In this document: positions 26,739 through 35,835 of the stretch, piece by piece
Position numbering within the stretch: the first letter of the stretch is position 1
Layout of the letters: the number at the start of each line of letters is the position of its first letter
DNA from: an uncultured Collinsella sp.
Lineage (GTDB): Bacteria > Actinomycetota > Coriobacteriia > Coriobacteriales > Coriobacteriaceae
Reading direction: 5' to 3'
Length of the DNA stretch: 64,000 nucleotides
Assembly: GCA_937925715.1 (NCBI GenBank)
Contig: CALAMG010000027.1
Coordinates: 47,116 to 111,115, forward strand
The notes under the pieces: model-generated
What the model was told of the DNA's origin: nothing
The model's database searches: none
What the model saw: only the letters and a program-made list of their open reading frames with translations
Translations under genes and position numbers: made by a program

Positions 26739-27157
26739 CACGGCCTGCCCCCGTAGCTCGGGCACACGGTGCCGATGCGCTGGCCGCGCCCGAGGAGCCT
26801 CTTGAGCGCGGTGAGGGTCGAGCGGTCGAAGTAGGCCGTTCCGCTCGGGTTCTGGAAGGTGAAGCTCCCCTGGAACCCGTTGGCCGTGAAGCTCGACTGC
26901 GAGACGCCGGTGAGGTCCTCCACGCCCATGGGCGCGCAGGCCGGCTGCACGAGCTTCTTGCGGGCCGCGTCGGTCACGAGGTCCCGCGCCAGCGCCGCCG
27001 CGTCCCCCGTCAGGGTGCGCGTCCGGCTCATGCCGAGCGTCGCGCGGAGCTTCGCGCTCTGCCGCGACAGCTCGGCGGCCACGCGCTCGTCGGGGGTCGC
27101 CGCGTCGCCGGTGTCGATGCGGTACTCGTCGACCGTCGCGAACGAGTATTCGTCCAC
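26738..27157 (-). CDS. Head-tail connector (gp6/Gp19-like) protein
   Basis: A 139-residue protein with an acidic N-terminus and helices (AAELSRQSAKLRATLGMSRT; ALARDLVTDAARKKLVQPAC) fitting small head-tail connector proteins that bind the portal. It directly follows the major capsid gene. Confidence 0.7.
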   Translation of the reverse strand: MDEYSFATVDEYRIDTGDAATPDERVAAELSRQSAKLRATLGMSRTRTLTGDAAALARDLVTDAARKKLVQPACAPMGVEDLTGVSQSSFTANGFQGSFTFQNPSGTAYFDRSTLTALKRLLGRGQRIGTVCPSYGGRP

Positions 27158-27167
27158 GGTGGCCTCC

Positions 27168-28106
27168 TTACTTGGTCGTGATGGTTCCCTTCACGATGTA
27201 GTCCTTCACCTCGGGGAAGAACGTCGCGCCGGCGAGCACGTTCGTCTCGACCGACACGTGGTCGTACGCCGGGGTGTGCGCGACGCCGATCAGGCCGGAG
27301 TCGGATACCGTGTACGTGAGGCCCGAGGTCGCGAGCTCGCCGAAGTCCACGCCGAAGATGCGGATGTTGTCGGCGGGGGTGGCGATCATGGTTCCCTTGG
27401 CGACCTGGTTGGTCAGGAAGACGCCCGAGAGGCCCAGGAAGTTCTCGAGGTAGGTCAGGCCGAACAGGTTCTGGTCGGTGATGGTCGCGTTGCCGAGGTA
27501 GTCGGCTGCGTCGTCTCGGTTGATGAAGTGCACGACGCGCTCGGCGGCGTCGCCGTTGGTCTCGAGGGTGTTGCCGAGCTTGGCGTCGACTGCGGCGGCG
27601 CACGCCTGCAGGCCCTTGCCGGTCGCCGTGCCCGTTCCCTTGAGCAGGAAGGAGAAGAACTGCGAGACGATGCTGCGGCGCACGAGCGAGGCCATGTGCT
27701 TGTCGGTCTTGAGCACGGCGTTGACGTAGCCGGACTGCTGGATCGCCTTGTGCGTGGTCATGCGGCGGTACGGGAAGGCCTCGGCCTCGCCGACGGGCTC
27801 GTAGGTGGCGGTGAACTTGGACAGCGCGACCTCGTCGCCCTCGACGTAGGCGGTGCCGGAGCTGGAGCCCAGCTGGACGGCGGTATCGCCGGTGGCGGAC
27901 TCCTTGGATCCGGCGGTCTTGGAGTTGTTGAGCTCGCCGGCCACCTTGAGCATCTTGAGCGTGGTGCCGGCGGCGATGGTCTCGGCGCCGAAGATGCCGA
28001 GGACCTCGAGCAGTCGGTCGAGGTCGCCCTCGAAGTTGCGGATGAACTCCTGGTCCATCGAGGCGTTGATGGCCGTGGAGTCGGAGATGTTTGCGGGTAC
28101 GGGCAT
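27168..28106 (-). CDS. Major capsid protein
   Basis: A 312-residue protein with HK97-fold features: an N-terminal helical segment (MDQEFIRNFEGDLDRLLEVL), a spine-helix-like stretch (KHMASLVRRSIVSQFFSFLL) and a C-terminal beta strand set (LIGVAHTPAYDHVSVETNVL). It follows the scaffold gene and precedes connectors. A separate N-terminal protease region is absent, consistent with an unfused scaffold. Confidence 0.88.
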   Translation of the reverse strand: MPVPANISDSTAINASMDQEFIRNFEGDLDRLLEVLGIFGAETIAAGTTLKMLKVAGELNNSKTAGSKESATGDTAVQLGSSSGTAYVEGDEVALSKFTATYEPVGEAEAFPYRRMTTHKAIQQSGYVNAVLKTDKHMASLVRRSIVSQFFSFLLKGTGTATGKGLQACAAAVDAKLGNTLETNGDAAERVVHFINRDDAADYLGNATITDQNLFGLTYLENFLGLSGVFLTNQVAKGTMIATPADNIRIFGVDFGELATSGLTYTVSDSGLIGVAHTPAYDHVSVETNVLAGATFFPEVKDYIVKGTITTK

Positions 28107-28119
28107 GTTTGCCCCTTTC

Positions 28120-28680
28120 TTACTTGTAGAGGTCCATGTGCGCGGCGCGGGCCATGATGCGCTTGGCGGGGTCCTTGATGGACTCGATGGACTCCTTGTT
28201 CACTTTCTTGCCTCCGCCGGAGCCGCCCTTGTCGAGCGGGTATCCGGGCTGGCGCGACTCGGCGAAGTCGGCGACGGCCTTTGCCGAGGCCGTCATCGAC
28301 TCCTCGTCGTCGCCGTGGATGAGCGCGGCCGGCACGCCGGTGGCCTGGGACACGCGCGCCAGCGTGCGCTCGCGCTCGCGCTCGGCCTCGGATGCGGCGA
28401 GGCGGCCCTTCAGGTCGTTGAGCTCGTCGTTGAGGGACTCGACGGTGGGCGTCTGCGCGCCCTGTGCGTCCCACAGGTCGGCCTTGCCTTTGTTCTCCTT
28501 GGCCCGGGCCTCCCACTTGCGGGACTCCTTCTTGAATCGCTCGGCCTCGGCCTTCCAGTCGATCGCTGCCGGCTCCTGTGGGGCCCCGGATCCCTGGTCG
28601 CCGCCGGGCTCCGCCGGCGCCGCCGGCTGCGGGGGCTCGACGGGATCGGTCACGTTGTTGGCTTGCTGTTGGGTAGGCAT
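28120..28680 (-). CDS. Capsid scaffold protein
   Basis: A 186-residue highly charged helical protein with a Pro/Ala/Gln-rich N-terminus and a coiled coil (LNDELNDLKGRLAASEAERE). The C-terminal KRIMARAAHMDLYK is a typical coat-binding basic helix. Start ATG 28680 has GAAGGAG 7 bases upstream. It lies directly before the major capsid gene. Confidence 0.87.
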   Translation of the reverse strand: MPTQQQANNVTDPVEPPQPAAPAEPGGDQGSGAPQEPAAIDWKAEAERFKKESRKWEARAKENKGKADLWDAQGAQTPTVESLNDELNDLKGRLAASEAERERERTLARVSQATGVPAALIHGDDEESMTASAKAVADFAESRQPGYPLDKGGSGGGKKVNKESIESIKDPAKRIMARAAHMDLYK

Positions 28681-28758
28681 CTTGCACTCCTTCCGGCCCC
28701 GTGCGGGGCTCGCTTCGCGCCTCCGTGCGGCGGCGCTGGCGGTGTTTTGGCATGGAAA

Positions 28759-28786
28759 AGGCCGCCTCCCGTGCGGGCTGCGGCCT
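28759..28786 (-). terminator. Hairpin between MuF-like and scaffold genes
   Basis: Stem AGGCCGC (28759-28765) with GCGGCCT (28780-28786), followed by TTTTCC on the minus strand. It lies in a 185-base gap and probably gives partial termination. Confidence 0.6.
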
Positions 28787-28865
28787 CGTGTTCCTGCCGG
28801 CGCGTTGCGTGTCTTCGCCGGCGACGCTTGATGGCGCGTCGCGCCCGCCCTCCCACGGGGCGTCC

Positions 28866-29747
28866 TCACTTGGCCGAGAGCCTCTTGCTCACGCCCGCCG
28901 CGGTCTGCGCGAGCGACTTGGCGTAGGGGCTCCCCGGTTGGAAGCCCATTGCCAGCCCCGCCCTGTTCGCGGTGGCCATGCGGGCCTTGAGGTCGTCGGG
29001 GGACGATGCCCCCTCCATGTACCTCTGGATGTCGCCGATGCTTCCGAACCTCTTCCCGTCCACGAATGCGGCGACCACCTTGCCGCCGCTGCGGCGGGCG
29101 CGCGATCCCGTGCGATGGGAGCCCCATTCGGGGTGCTTCGCGCGGTACTCGTCGTAGAGCGCCGCCGGATCGTAGCCGTCGAGCGCGGGGCTGTCGGAGA
29201 AGTCGGCGACCGGTATGCACCTGCAGCTCGGATGGCGCTCGGCGCCGGCGGTCGCCGAGCTCTTGAAGACGAAACCGCGCGAGCCGATCATCCGGCACCA
29301 GTCGCATGCGCCGGCGTGCGGCACCAGCGCCCAGCGCGGGTGTGCCGGGTCGGCCATGGCGTTGCCTTGGATCGTGGCGTCCGCGTAGCCCATGGTGCGC
29401 TGCACGGCCCTCGCCGCGAGCGCCGCGGCGGGCGCGGAGTTCCTCAACGCCTCGTCGACGTCGCTCGCGAGGAGCCCGCCGTGGCCGGGGTCGAACTGCC
29501 GCGGCTCGTATCCCTGCGCCGGGCCGGCGCCCGAGCGCATGGCGGCGTAGAACTCGACGGCCGCCGCCGCGGCGAACGAGCCGAACTTGGCAACGAGCGC
29601 CGCGTAGGTGCGCGCCAGCGCCCGGTAGAGCTCCTCGCCGTAGAGGCCCGCGCACTCGTCTATCGCCTGCGCGACAGCCGCCTGCAGCAGGTCGGCGTTT
29701 ATCCCGAGCGCGCGGGCGTAGCGGTCGAAGTCCCCGCGCGGTATCAC
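28866..29747 (-). CDS. Phage head morphogenesis (MuF/VG15-like) protein
   Basis: A 293-residue minor head protein. The Cys/His cluster GACDWCRMIGSRGF followed by AERHPSCRCIPVADF is the hallmark of the phage minor-capsid/MuF-like family. It starts with GTG overlapping the portal stop (GTGA), which supports joint assembly with the portal. No toxin or effector domain is seen C-terminal to the morphogenesis domain. Confidence 0.85.
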   Translation of the reverse strand: MIPRGDFDRYARALGINADLLQAAVAQAIDECAGLYGEELYRALARTYAALVAKFGSFAAAAAVEFYAAMRSGAGPAQGYEPRQFDPGHGGLLASDVDEALRNSAPAAALAARAVQRTMGYADATIQGNAMADPAHPRWALVPHAGACDWCRMIGSRGFVFKSSATAGAERHPSCRCIPVADFSDSPALDGYDPAALYDEYRAKHPEWGSHRTGSRARRSGGKVVAAFVDGKRFGSIGDIQRYMEGASSPDDLKARMATANRAGLAMGFQPGSPYAKSLAQTAAGVSKRLSAK

Positions 29748-31252
29748 TCCGCCTCACCGCCGGCTGGCGGCAGGGCCGCGGCCCTCGCGGCCTCGATGGC
29801 CATCGTGTCGGCCATGGCGTTGAGCGACGCGATGGCGCCGCCCTGCTGCTTTTCGCGCTCCAGGCGGTCGATGGTCGGCTGGGACAGGCCCACGCCCTCG
29901 TAGTAGACGCGGGTGCCCACCATGCTCTCGTCCGCGGCGCCGAGTTTCGTCCAGGCGTCGGCGCGCGCGGCGATGGTCGGCATCGAGGGGTCCTTGAAGC
30001 ACGCCTGGACGGCGCACTGCTCGTCGGTGAGCCTGGTTATCGGGACGTCGTCCTTGACCGCCATCATCATCTGCGCGATCGTCTCGAGCGCCTCGGCGTT
30101 GTGCTCGTTGATCTGCTCCACCTCGAGGATGAGCGGGTCGTTCGCCGCGCCCAGGGCGTCCGAGGACGTGTAGGTGTTCGACAGCACGCCCAGCTGTGCC
30201 AGCGGCACGTTGGTCGCGCCGGAGAACCGCTGCGCGTCGTTCTCGAACACGCGCGTGAAGTTGTCGGCGGTCGGCGCGGCGAACTGCCCTACGGTCGGGA
30301 CGTCGCCGTCCTCGTCCTTGGTGATGGCGAGGAACGACCCGACGTATGCGTTGAACTTGGCTATTAGCGACGGCACGCTGTCGCCGCCCTCGTCCTCGCC
30401 TTCGTCCCCATCCCCGTCCTTCACGGAGAAGAGGTCGTCCCTGGCGCCGAGGATGTATCGCTGTGGGAACGTGAAGAACTCCGCGCCGACCTCCATGCGC
30501 AGCACGTCGCGCATGGCCTTGTCGACGATGCCCCGGACCTCGGGCGTGAGCATCGAGTGGCCGAGCGGGCGGTCGGGGTCGGGGTCGTAGGTGAGCACCT
30601 CCATGAGCGGCCGTCCCATGGGATTCGGCTCCACCACGCAATCCCACTCGTAGGGTCCGCCGCCCGAGCCGATGCGCACCAGCGTGAGCACCGCGTCCCG
30701 GAAGTGGCACACGTAGCGGGAGGCGTTGCCCGACCGATCGACGTCGGCGAGGACGACGCCGCAGCGGATGCGGCCCTCGTCCTTGTCCCACAGGCAGCAG
30801 AACTGGTTCGCGCTGAACACGCGCACCATCGACGCGGGCTGGCCCGGCCTGCCCTTCATGACGGTCATGGCCGACACGCCGTAGGTGAGGGCGCTCGAGC
30901 ACGCCTGCCGGTAGAGCGACCGCAGGCGGTTCTTGCGCACGAGGCGCTTGAGGTCCTGATCCTCCGCGCCGTCGAAGACGAAGCCGTCGAAGACGGAGCG
31001 CACGGAGTGCGCCTTGACGGCCTTGGCGCACCAGCCGGTGACGCAGTCGACCTTCTCGAGCATGGGCGGGATGGAGATGCCGAGGCTCCTCATCTCGTTC
31101 TTCATCTCGTAGTAGCGCTTGAGGACGGTGTTTCGCGCCGACACGTCGCCCCAGGTGTCGAACATGTCCTCCACGGCGGCTCGGTACGGCTTGGGGACGG
31201 CGTCGAGGTTCGGGGTCTCAACGGAGGTCCCACGCCCAATTCTCTGGATCAC
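29744..31252 (-). CDS. Portal protein (SPP1 gp6-like)
   Basis: A 502-residue portal. Recognisable parts are the N-terminal wing region (NTVLKRYYEMKNEMRSLGIS), the acidic loop GDGDEGEDEGGDSVP and the crown/clip part (VPLAQLGVLSNTYTSSDALG). It starts at GTG 31252, overlapping the terminase stop (GTGA). A much longer upstream open frame is antisense-like shadow of terminase and was ignored. Confidence 0.9.
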   Translation of the reverse strand: MIQRIGRGTSVETPNLDAVPKPYRAAVEDMFDTWGDVSARNTVLKRYYEMKNEMRSLGISIPPMLEKVDCVTGWCAKAVKAHSVRSVFDGFVFDGAEDQDLKRLVRKNRLRSLYRQACSSALTYGVSAMTVMKGRPGQPASMVRVFSANQFCCLWDKDEGRIRCGVVLADVDRSGNASRYVCHFRDAVLTLVRIGSGGGPYEWDCVVEPNPMGRPLMEVLTYDPDPDRPLGHSMLTPEVRGIVDKAMRDVLRMEVGAEFFTFPQRYILGARDDLFSVKDGDGDEGEDEGGDSVPSLIAKFNAYVGSFLAITKDEDGDVPTVGQFAAPTADNFTRVFENDAQRFSGATNVPLAQLGVLSNTYTSSDALGAANDPLILEVEQINEHNAEALETIAQMMMAVKDDVPITRLTDEQCAVQACFKDPSMPTIAARADAWTKLGAADESMVGTRVYYEGVGLSQPTIDRLEREKQQGGAIASLNAMADTMAIEAARAAALPPAGGEAE

Positions 31253-32676
31253 AGTGTCCTCTGCTTCCTGCGCGGGTTGCGCTTGGTGGTCCTCGCGCCC
31301 CACAGCGCGAGCGAGCAAGATTCGAGCGGCTCGGGCGGCACGGTCGCGTCCTCGGGGGAGCCGAAGCCCCATCCTCCCCTGGACCCGATCTTCCTGCGGA
31401 CGCACTTCCTCGCCGACTCCTCGAGGGCCGGGTCGTAGGTGTGCGCGAGCGTGCCGTCGTTGAGCGCGTCCACGAAGCCGACCGCGGCGGCGACCACGTC
31501 GCGCGTCTGCGGCCTCACGACGTAGCCGCGCGGCGGCTTCATCTCCGCGAGGCGGTCGATGAGCGCGTCGGCGCCCGACATGCCGTCGATGACGACGACC
31601 GACGCGGTCGCGCGGCGGTCGTAGAGCCACTCGGCGAGCTCGCGGGCGCCGCCGGCGGTCGTTCCGACCCTGATGAGCTCGACGGCGGCCTTGCCCTTGA
31701 GCGTGCGCTGGCCGAGCTTGCAGCCCGACAGCGCGTAGGTCGACCCGTCCCTGGAGAACTTCACCCCGAAGGCCTTCTTGCCGCGGTACCGGTCGCCGAT
31801 GGCGTCGATGAGCGCGCCGTCCCACGATGCCCGCGGGATGGCCCTCGTGAGCATGGCGGCAGGGCTGAACCAGCCCAGGCGCTCGTGGGCGAAGCCGGTG
31901 ATCGACCCGCCGGCGAACTCCGTGCGGGTGAAGTCGAGCGACAGGATGATGCCCATGCTCGGGTTCGATTCGTAGATGAGGTCCACCACGTCGTCGAACG
32001 TGGCGTCCTGGCGCGGGCACTCGTCGGTCGCCCACGAGCACCACTCGGTGTTCGGGATGTCGCCGGCCAGGATGGCCGCGCGCGTGCGCGCGAACACGGT
32101 GCCGGGGCAGTCCTCGTTGGGCGGCGTGCCCGTGTAGATGATCTGGCGCTCGCCGGTCGCGGACGCGGCGAGCGTGTACATGATGGCGTCGTACTGGGAG
32201 TCTGTGAGCTCCTGCGCCTCGTCGAACACGACGAGCTGGATGTCATCGAAGCCTCGGGCGCTTCCGTTGGTGCGCGCCGAGAACTCGATGGAGCCGCCGT
32301 TGGTGAGGTAGATGGCCTCCTCGCCGTTCGTGCGGCGGATCCTCTCGACGAGGCACGAGAGCTCGGGGTGCTCCTTGTCCGTGAAGTAGCGGACGAGTCG
32401 GTTGAACGCCTTTTTGGCGGTCTTCACGCGGTGCGCGGTGTGGAGGATGTGCCAGCCGCAGACCGCCAGGCGGAACACCTCGTATATCTCGATGACGGCG
32501 TTCTTGCCGTTCTGGCGCGGCACGTCCAGGCCGCACGTGACGTAGGCGGGGCGGCCCTCGGCGTCGCACGCGCACCAGTCGGACAGAACCAGGGACTGCC
32601 ACTCGATGGGCTCCATGCCCAGGTCCCCGCCCAGCTCGGCGGCGTCCTCGCCCTCGGAGTAGGCGACTTCGCCCAC
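31249..32676 (-). CDS. terL: Large terminase subunit
   Basis: A 475-residue DNA-packaging ATPase/nuclease. The Walker A-like motif is DVPRQNGKNAVIE, the Walker B segment IQLVVFDEAQEL, and the nuclease-domain acidic residues lie in SLDFTRTEFAGG and VVVIDGMSGADA. I chose GTG 32676, 8 bases after the small-subunit stop; upstream in-frame starts overlap the small subunit heavily. The C-terminus is basic. Confidence 0.92.
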   Translation of the reverse strand: MGEVAYSEGEDAAELGGDLGMEPIEWQSLVLSDWCACDAEGRPAYVTCGLDVPRQNGKNAVIEIYEVFRLAVCGWHILHTAHRVKTAKKAFNRLVRYFTDKEHPELSCLVERIRRTNGEEAIYLTNGGSIEFSARTNGSARGFDDIQLVVFDEAQELTDSQYDAIMYTLAASATGERQIIYTGTPPNEDCPGTVFARTRAAILAGDIPNTEWCSWATDECPRQDATFDDVVDLIYESNPSMGIILSLDFTRTEFAGGSITGFAHERLGWFSPAAMLTRAIPRASWDGALIDAIGDRYRGKKAFGVKFSRDGSTYALSGCKLGQRTLKGKAAVELIRVGTTAGGARELAEWLYDRRATASVVVIDGMSGADALIDRLAEMKPPRGYVVRPQTRDVVAAAVGFVDALNDGTLAHTYDPALEESARKCVRRKIGSRGGWGFGSPEDATVPPEPLESCSLALWGARTTKRNPRRKQRTL

Positions 32677-32683
32677 GGCGACC

Positions 32684-33067
32684 CTATACCGCGGCTCTTG
32701 CCTTCCGCGCCTCGTGGCGCTCGGCGATCGAGAAGAGCTTGGTCTGGACGTTCCGGACATCTGGCGCCCCCTCGTGGCCGTCGGTTATGCCGAGCTGCTT
32801 GTTGAGCTGCCTGATCTCCGCCGACGCGGTCTTCAGGGTCGCTATCTGCGGGAAGGACTTCAGGTCCCCCATGTCGTTCTGGTAGGCGGTCTGCTCGCCG
32901 AAGCTGTCCAGCTCGTCCTGGGCGAGCTCGACGATCTTGTACCACTGGCACAGCAGCGCGAGCGTCGGCGCGTCGGCCTGGGTGAACGAGCGGCCTGCCG
33001 TGAGCTCGTCCCACTTGGCGCTCTTCACGGGGTCGCCGGCGACCGCGGCGGGCTTCTCGAGGGGCAT
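32684..33067 (-). CDS. terS: Small terminase subunit (P27 family)
   Basis: A 127-residue DNA-recognition subunit. The P27-type helical pattern DAPTLALLCQWYKIVELAQD is followed by KSFPQIATLKTASAEIRQLN. Start ATG 33067 has GGAGG 6 bases upstream. It is separated from the preceding genes by a terminator hairpin, so the structural block may have its own promoter. Confidence 0.88.
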   Translation of the reverse strand: MPLEKPAAVAGDPVKSAKWDELTAGRSFTQADAPTLALLCQWYKIVELAQDELDSFGEQTAYQNDMGDLKSFPQIATLKTASAEIRQLNKQLGITDGHEGAPDVRNVQTKLFSIAERHEARKARAAV

Positions 33068-33090
33068 CCGCCACCTCCAATCGGCATAAA

Positions 33091-33114
33091 AAAGCCGCCC
33101 AGGTGGACGGCTTT
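33091..33114. terminator. Bidirectional terminator upstream of terminase
   Basis: Stem AAAGCCG (33091-33097) with CGGCTTT (33108-33114), flanked by A and T runs on both strands. Confidence 0.85.
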
Positions 33115-33137
33115 AAAAAATCCTGAATACCGGCAGC

Positions 33138-33353
33138 CTATCTGAACTGCGAGAGCACCTCGGCGTACGGGCTCAATTCACGCGGCTCATAGATGATGTC
33201 GCCGCCGTCTTCGGTGCGGTAGTTTCCCGGCGGGAGGTACCTGCCGTTGGGGAGCAGGCAGAGGTTCCCGCGCCACTTGACGCCCTTGGGCATCATCGCC
33301 GTGCCGAACTCGTCCTCGTCAAACTCGAAATCGTAGTCAACGTCGTATGCCAT
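33138..33353 (-). CDS. Small acidic phage protein
   Basis: A 71-residue protein with a strikingly acidic N-terminus (YDVDYDFEFDEDEFG) and a compact C-terminal part. It sits 16 bases after the JAMM-like gene and before the terminator. The arrangement could be a protein-partner or immunity pair; this is inference only. Confidence 0.65.
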   Translation of the reverse strand: MAYDVDYDFEFDEDEFGTAMMPKGVKWRGNLCLLPNGRYLPPGNYRTEDGGDIIYEPRELSPYAEVLSQFR

Positions 33354-33369
33354 CTGGCATCAACCCCTA

Positions 33370-34035
33370 TCACGCATAGGTGCCGGTCTTCTGGGTCACG
33401 AGAAGTCCGCTTTTCTTCGGTTGCTTCTCATAGCTGATCTCAATGCCTATTTTAGCAAACTCCGAGGTGTAGGCCTTGTTCATGGCTCTCCACATCGCGA
33501 TTTCGCTCTGGTATTTCCTGCTCATGACCGAAGCGTCGGCTCGCTTTGCGGCAGACTTGACGGCCTTGCCGCTCACGCTTTTCGTCACGAGCGCGGAATA
33601 GGTTCCCTCGTTCGACGTCGCGACGATCCTTTTAACGCGTCCTCCGCTCCTGTTGTAGGCCGAGGCAATGTATTCCAGGTCGCCGCCGGAAAGCGGGCCT
33701 CCCCATTTGCGGCCGTCCGCGCCGCCATGAGGATGGTTATGGATAATCGTCGAGACGCCCTTTTCATGGGCGACGGCGGACAGCGGTGCGACTTTGGTCG
33801 ACCCTTCATTACCAGTCGACCCCAGCGCATGAACATACCCCGCGTCATCGATATAGGCCGAGTACTCGTGCCTATTGTCCATCAGCTGCTCGCGAAAGCG
33901 GTCTATGGCAGACTCCACCGTCGTTCCTCCAGCAGCGCCCTTGTTCAGGGATGCGACCGCGTAGGCTGACAGTGTCGATCCGTCCTTGGCTGAACGCTTG
34001 CCGGAGTAAGAGTATGAGCCCCTACCTCCCACGGA
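33370..34035 (-). CDS. JAMM/MPN-like putative metalloprotease
   Basis: A 221-residue protein with a JAMM-like signature STIIHNHPHGG...PLSGGD: His98, His100, Ser115 and Asp118. The spacing HxH-x14-S-x2-D is longer than the usual x7. A candidate upstream Glu is in RHEYSAY. JAMM proteins cleave isopeptide or peptide bonds; substrates in phages are mostly unknown. Start GTG 34035 was chosen for its GGGAGG site. It overlaps the ParB-DUF4417 gene by 14 bases. Confidence 0.6.
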   Translation of the reverse strand, partial: SVGGRGSYSYSGKRSAKDGSTLSAYAVASLNKGAAGGTTVESAIDRFREQLMDNRHEYSAYIDDAGYVHALGSTGNEGSTKVAPLSAVAHEKGVSTIIHNHPHGGADGRKWGGPLSGGDLEYIASAYNRSGGRVKRIVATSNEGTYSALVTKSVSGKAVKSAAKRADASVMSRKYQSEIAMWRAMNKAYTSEFAKIGIEISYEKQPKKSGLLVTQKTGTYA

Positions 34036-35038
34036 AACCGCCTCCCTTGTACTCGACGACCTCGCAGCCGCCGAAATCGAATCCAATGCCGCCGCCGTAG
34101 AGCAGCACGCGAGCGGGCTCCAGGCGGCTCATTGCCTCCGCCATGCCCTCGCGCCAGACGGCCAGGGCGCTCTCGTCCCCCTTCACGCCGACGGTCGAAA
34201 CGGCGACGGTAGAGCGGCGCGGGACGCCGTCGAACGCGAAGCAAAAGCTCCGGCGCTGCGCCCACGACAGGGTCGGGACTACACGGAGGCCCTGCTCCTG
34301 CCACCAGTGGCCAAGCGCCTGGGAGCGGTAGCGGTTCCACCGCTGCATGGCGTCGGGCATGTCGAGGTAGAGCGAGAAGTCGGGCGTGAGCACACAGTCG
34401 AAGCCGCGCAGGCACTCGAGGTAGGCGGCGGGGCGTGCCCACACGCGCTCGAACTGGTAGTCGTCGATGAAGAAGTGGCAGCAGCGCCCGGCCTTATCGG
34501 CCTCGGGCGTGCTCTTGGCGTAGTTGAACCCGATCATGTCCGCCGGCTTGGCCATGCACCGCTTCATGCGGGGCATGCCGTCGCGGCCGCAGTCGGATCG
34601 GCTGACGAGGCGCAGGTTGTACGCGTCGTCCGTCCTCAGGCGCTCGTGGCCGTAGTCGAGCCGTTTGCTCTTGAAGTCAAGCCCGAACCTCGACATGTCG
34701 AAGTCCTTGAGGCTGCGGACCTCCTCGCGCAGCATCGACTTATTCCAGGTCGCCACCTCGCCGGTCTTGTTGTCGGCGATGCGGAAGGCCTTGATCTGCT
34801 CGTCCGTCAGGTCGTCGCAGTACTCGATCTTGGAGTCGGGAATCTCGTCCCACCCCAGGCTCCTGCACGCCTCGACGCGCGTGTGCCCCCATACAATAAC
34901 CGGGCGCTCGCGGCTCTCCAGACCGATGGTCCCGCGCAGCCCGAACTCCTTGATGGAGTCGGCGACCACGGGGACGGCGGAGGCGTTGTGCCGGGCATTT
35001 CGCTCATATGGGACGATGTCGTGTATCTTCACGTACAC
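34022..35038 (-). CDS. ParB-N-domain protein fused to DUF4417
   Basis: A 338-residue two-domain protein. Residues about 1-110 form a ParB/Srx-like N domain (IVPYERNARHN...VIVWGHTRVEACRSLGW...FRIADNK). Residues about 140-320 match DUF4417, with MIGFNYAKS, CHFFIDDYQFERVW, PDFSLYLDMP and NRYRSQALGHWWQEQGLRVV. ParB-N domains in phages are CTP/ATP-binding or methylase-associated, and DUF4417 is uncharacterised. It lies in the late operon ahead of terminase, so a DNA-modification or packaging role is possible. Confidence 0.8.
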   Translation of the reverse strand: MYVKIHDIVPYERNARHNASAVPVVADSIKEFGLRGTIGLESRERPVIVWGHTRVEACRSLGWDEIPDSKIEYCDDLTDEQIKAFRIADNKTGEVATWNKSMLREEVRSLKDFDMSRFGLDFKSKRLDYGHERLRTDDAYNLRLVSRSDCGRDGMPRMKRCMAKPADMIGFNYAKSTPEADKAGRCCHFFIDDYQFERVWARPAAYLECLRGFDCVLTPDFSLYLDMPDAMQRWNRYRSQALGHWWQEQGLRVVPTLSWAQRRSFCFAFDGVPRRSTVAVSTVGVKGDESALAVWREGMAEAMSRLEPARVLLYGGGIGFDFGGCEVVEYKGGGFRGR

Positions 35039-35124
35039 ACCCGCCTAGTTTTTCTCGGTTTAGCTGCGGTTTTGGCTTGACTTCTGTAAAAAAGCGTATT
35101 CGGGGGTATTGCGGCCCTGGCGCG

Positions 35125-35168
35125 GGATGGTGGCCTGTCACCATCCGGCAAAAGACCCCCGTGGGGTC
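35125..35168 (-). terminator. Two tandem hairpins between HNH and ParB-DUF4417 genes
   Basis: Hairpin one is GGATGGTG (35125-35132) with 35139-35146. Hairpin two is GACCCC (35154-35159) with GGGGTC (35163-35168), followed on the minus strand by TTTTGCC only when read from the second hairpin. Probable processing or attenuation signal. Confidence 0.5.
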
Positions 35169-35187
35169 GAGCGCCGAGGCGCGTCCC

Positions 35188-35595
35188 CTACCACGAGGTC
35201 GTTGCCCGAGGCTGTTTGTCGGGCACGGACGGGGGACCAATAACCGAGGCGCGATCGTCCTTGAGCGCCTTGCACAGCGCGACGAACGTCTCGGGCGAGT
35301 TCCAGGCGGCGCGGCGCGCGGCGAGCGCGGACCGGACGGCCGAGACCTCGGCGACGCTGCGGGCGCGGCGCCAGTTGTTGCAGCAGCGGTGCGCAGCGGC
35401 GACGTTGTCGCGGTCGAAGGGCGATCCGCCGCGGCTGACCGGGACGAGCTCATCGCACTCGAAGGCCCGGGGGTCGCCCGCAGGCACCCCGTAGTCTATG
35501 GGTAGCCCACATATCCAGCAGGGCCTGCCCTGCGAGCGGAGCCACCGCACGACATGGCGGCGGCGGGCTCCGTTGGCCTTGCGAGGGTTGCCCAT
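35188..35595 (-). CDS. HNH endonuclease
   Basis: A 135-residue HNH nuclease. The zinc knuckle is PCWICGLPI and the catalytic core FECDELVPVSRGGSPFDRDN followed by AAHRCCNNWR. HNH proteins beside terminase genes assist packaging in many siphoviruses. The ATG lies 3 bases after the previous stop, with AGGGG adjacent. Confidence 0.88.
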   Translation of the reverse strand: MGNPRKANGARRRHVVRWLRSQGRPCWICGLPIDYGVPAGDPRAFECDELVPVSRGGSPFDRDNVAAAHRCCNNWRRARSVAEVSAVRSALAARRAAWNSPETFVALCKALKDDRASVIGPPSVPDKQPRATTSW

Positions 35596-35598
35596 CCC

Positions 35599-35808
35599 CT
35601 ACCACTCCACCGGGGAGCGCCCCCGGTTGGACATGCACGCCTCGATGCCCCCGTAGCGCAGCGCCTCCAGGCGCACGCCACCGGCACCCCCCGGTCGGCG
35701 GCGGGGCGCCGCCGTGACCCCCAGGGCGCGGCAGAAAGCCCACGCCATGACCGTGTCGTAGCGGCGGGCGGATCGCACGATGTACTCTCGGCTGACCACG
35801 GGCATCAT
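35599..35808 (-). CDS. Small basic protein, first gene of late operon
   Basis: A 69-residue Arg-rich protein, MMPVVSREYIVRSARRYDTV..., of unknown function. It starts at tandem ATGs (35808 or 35805), with AGGGG next to them. It is the first reading frame after the 10-bp repeat block and the leader hairpin. Confidence 0.55.
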   Translation of the reverse strand: MMPVVSREYIVRSARRYDTVMAWAFCRALGVTAAPRRRPGGAGGVRLEALRYGGIEACMSNRGRSPVEW

Positions 35809-35835
35809 CCCCTATTGAATTGAACATAATAGAAA

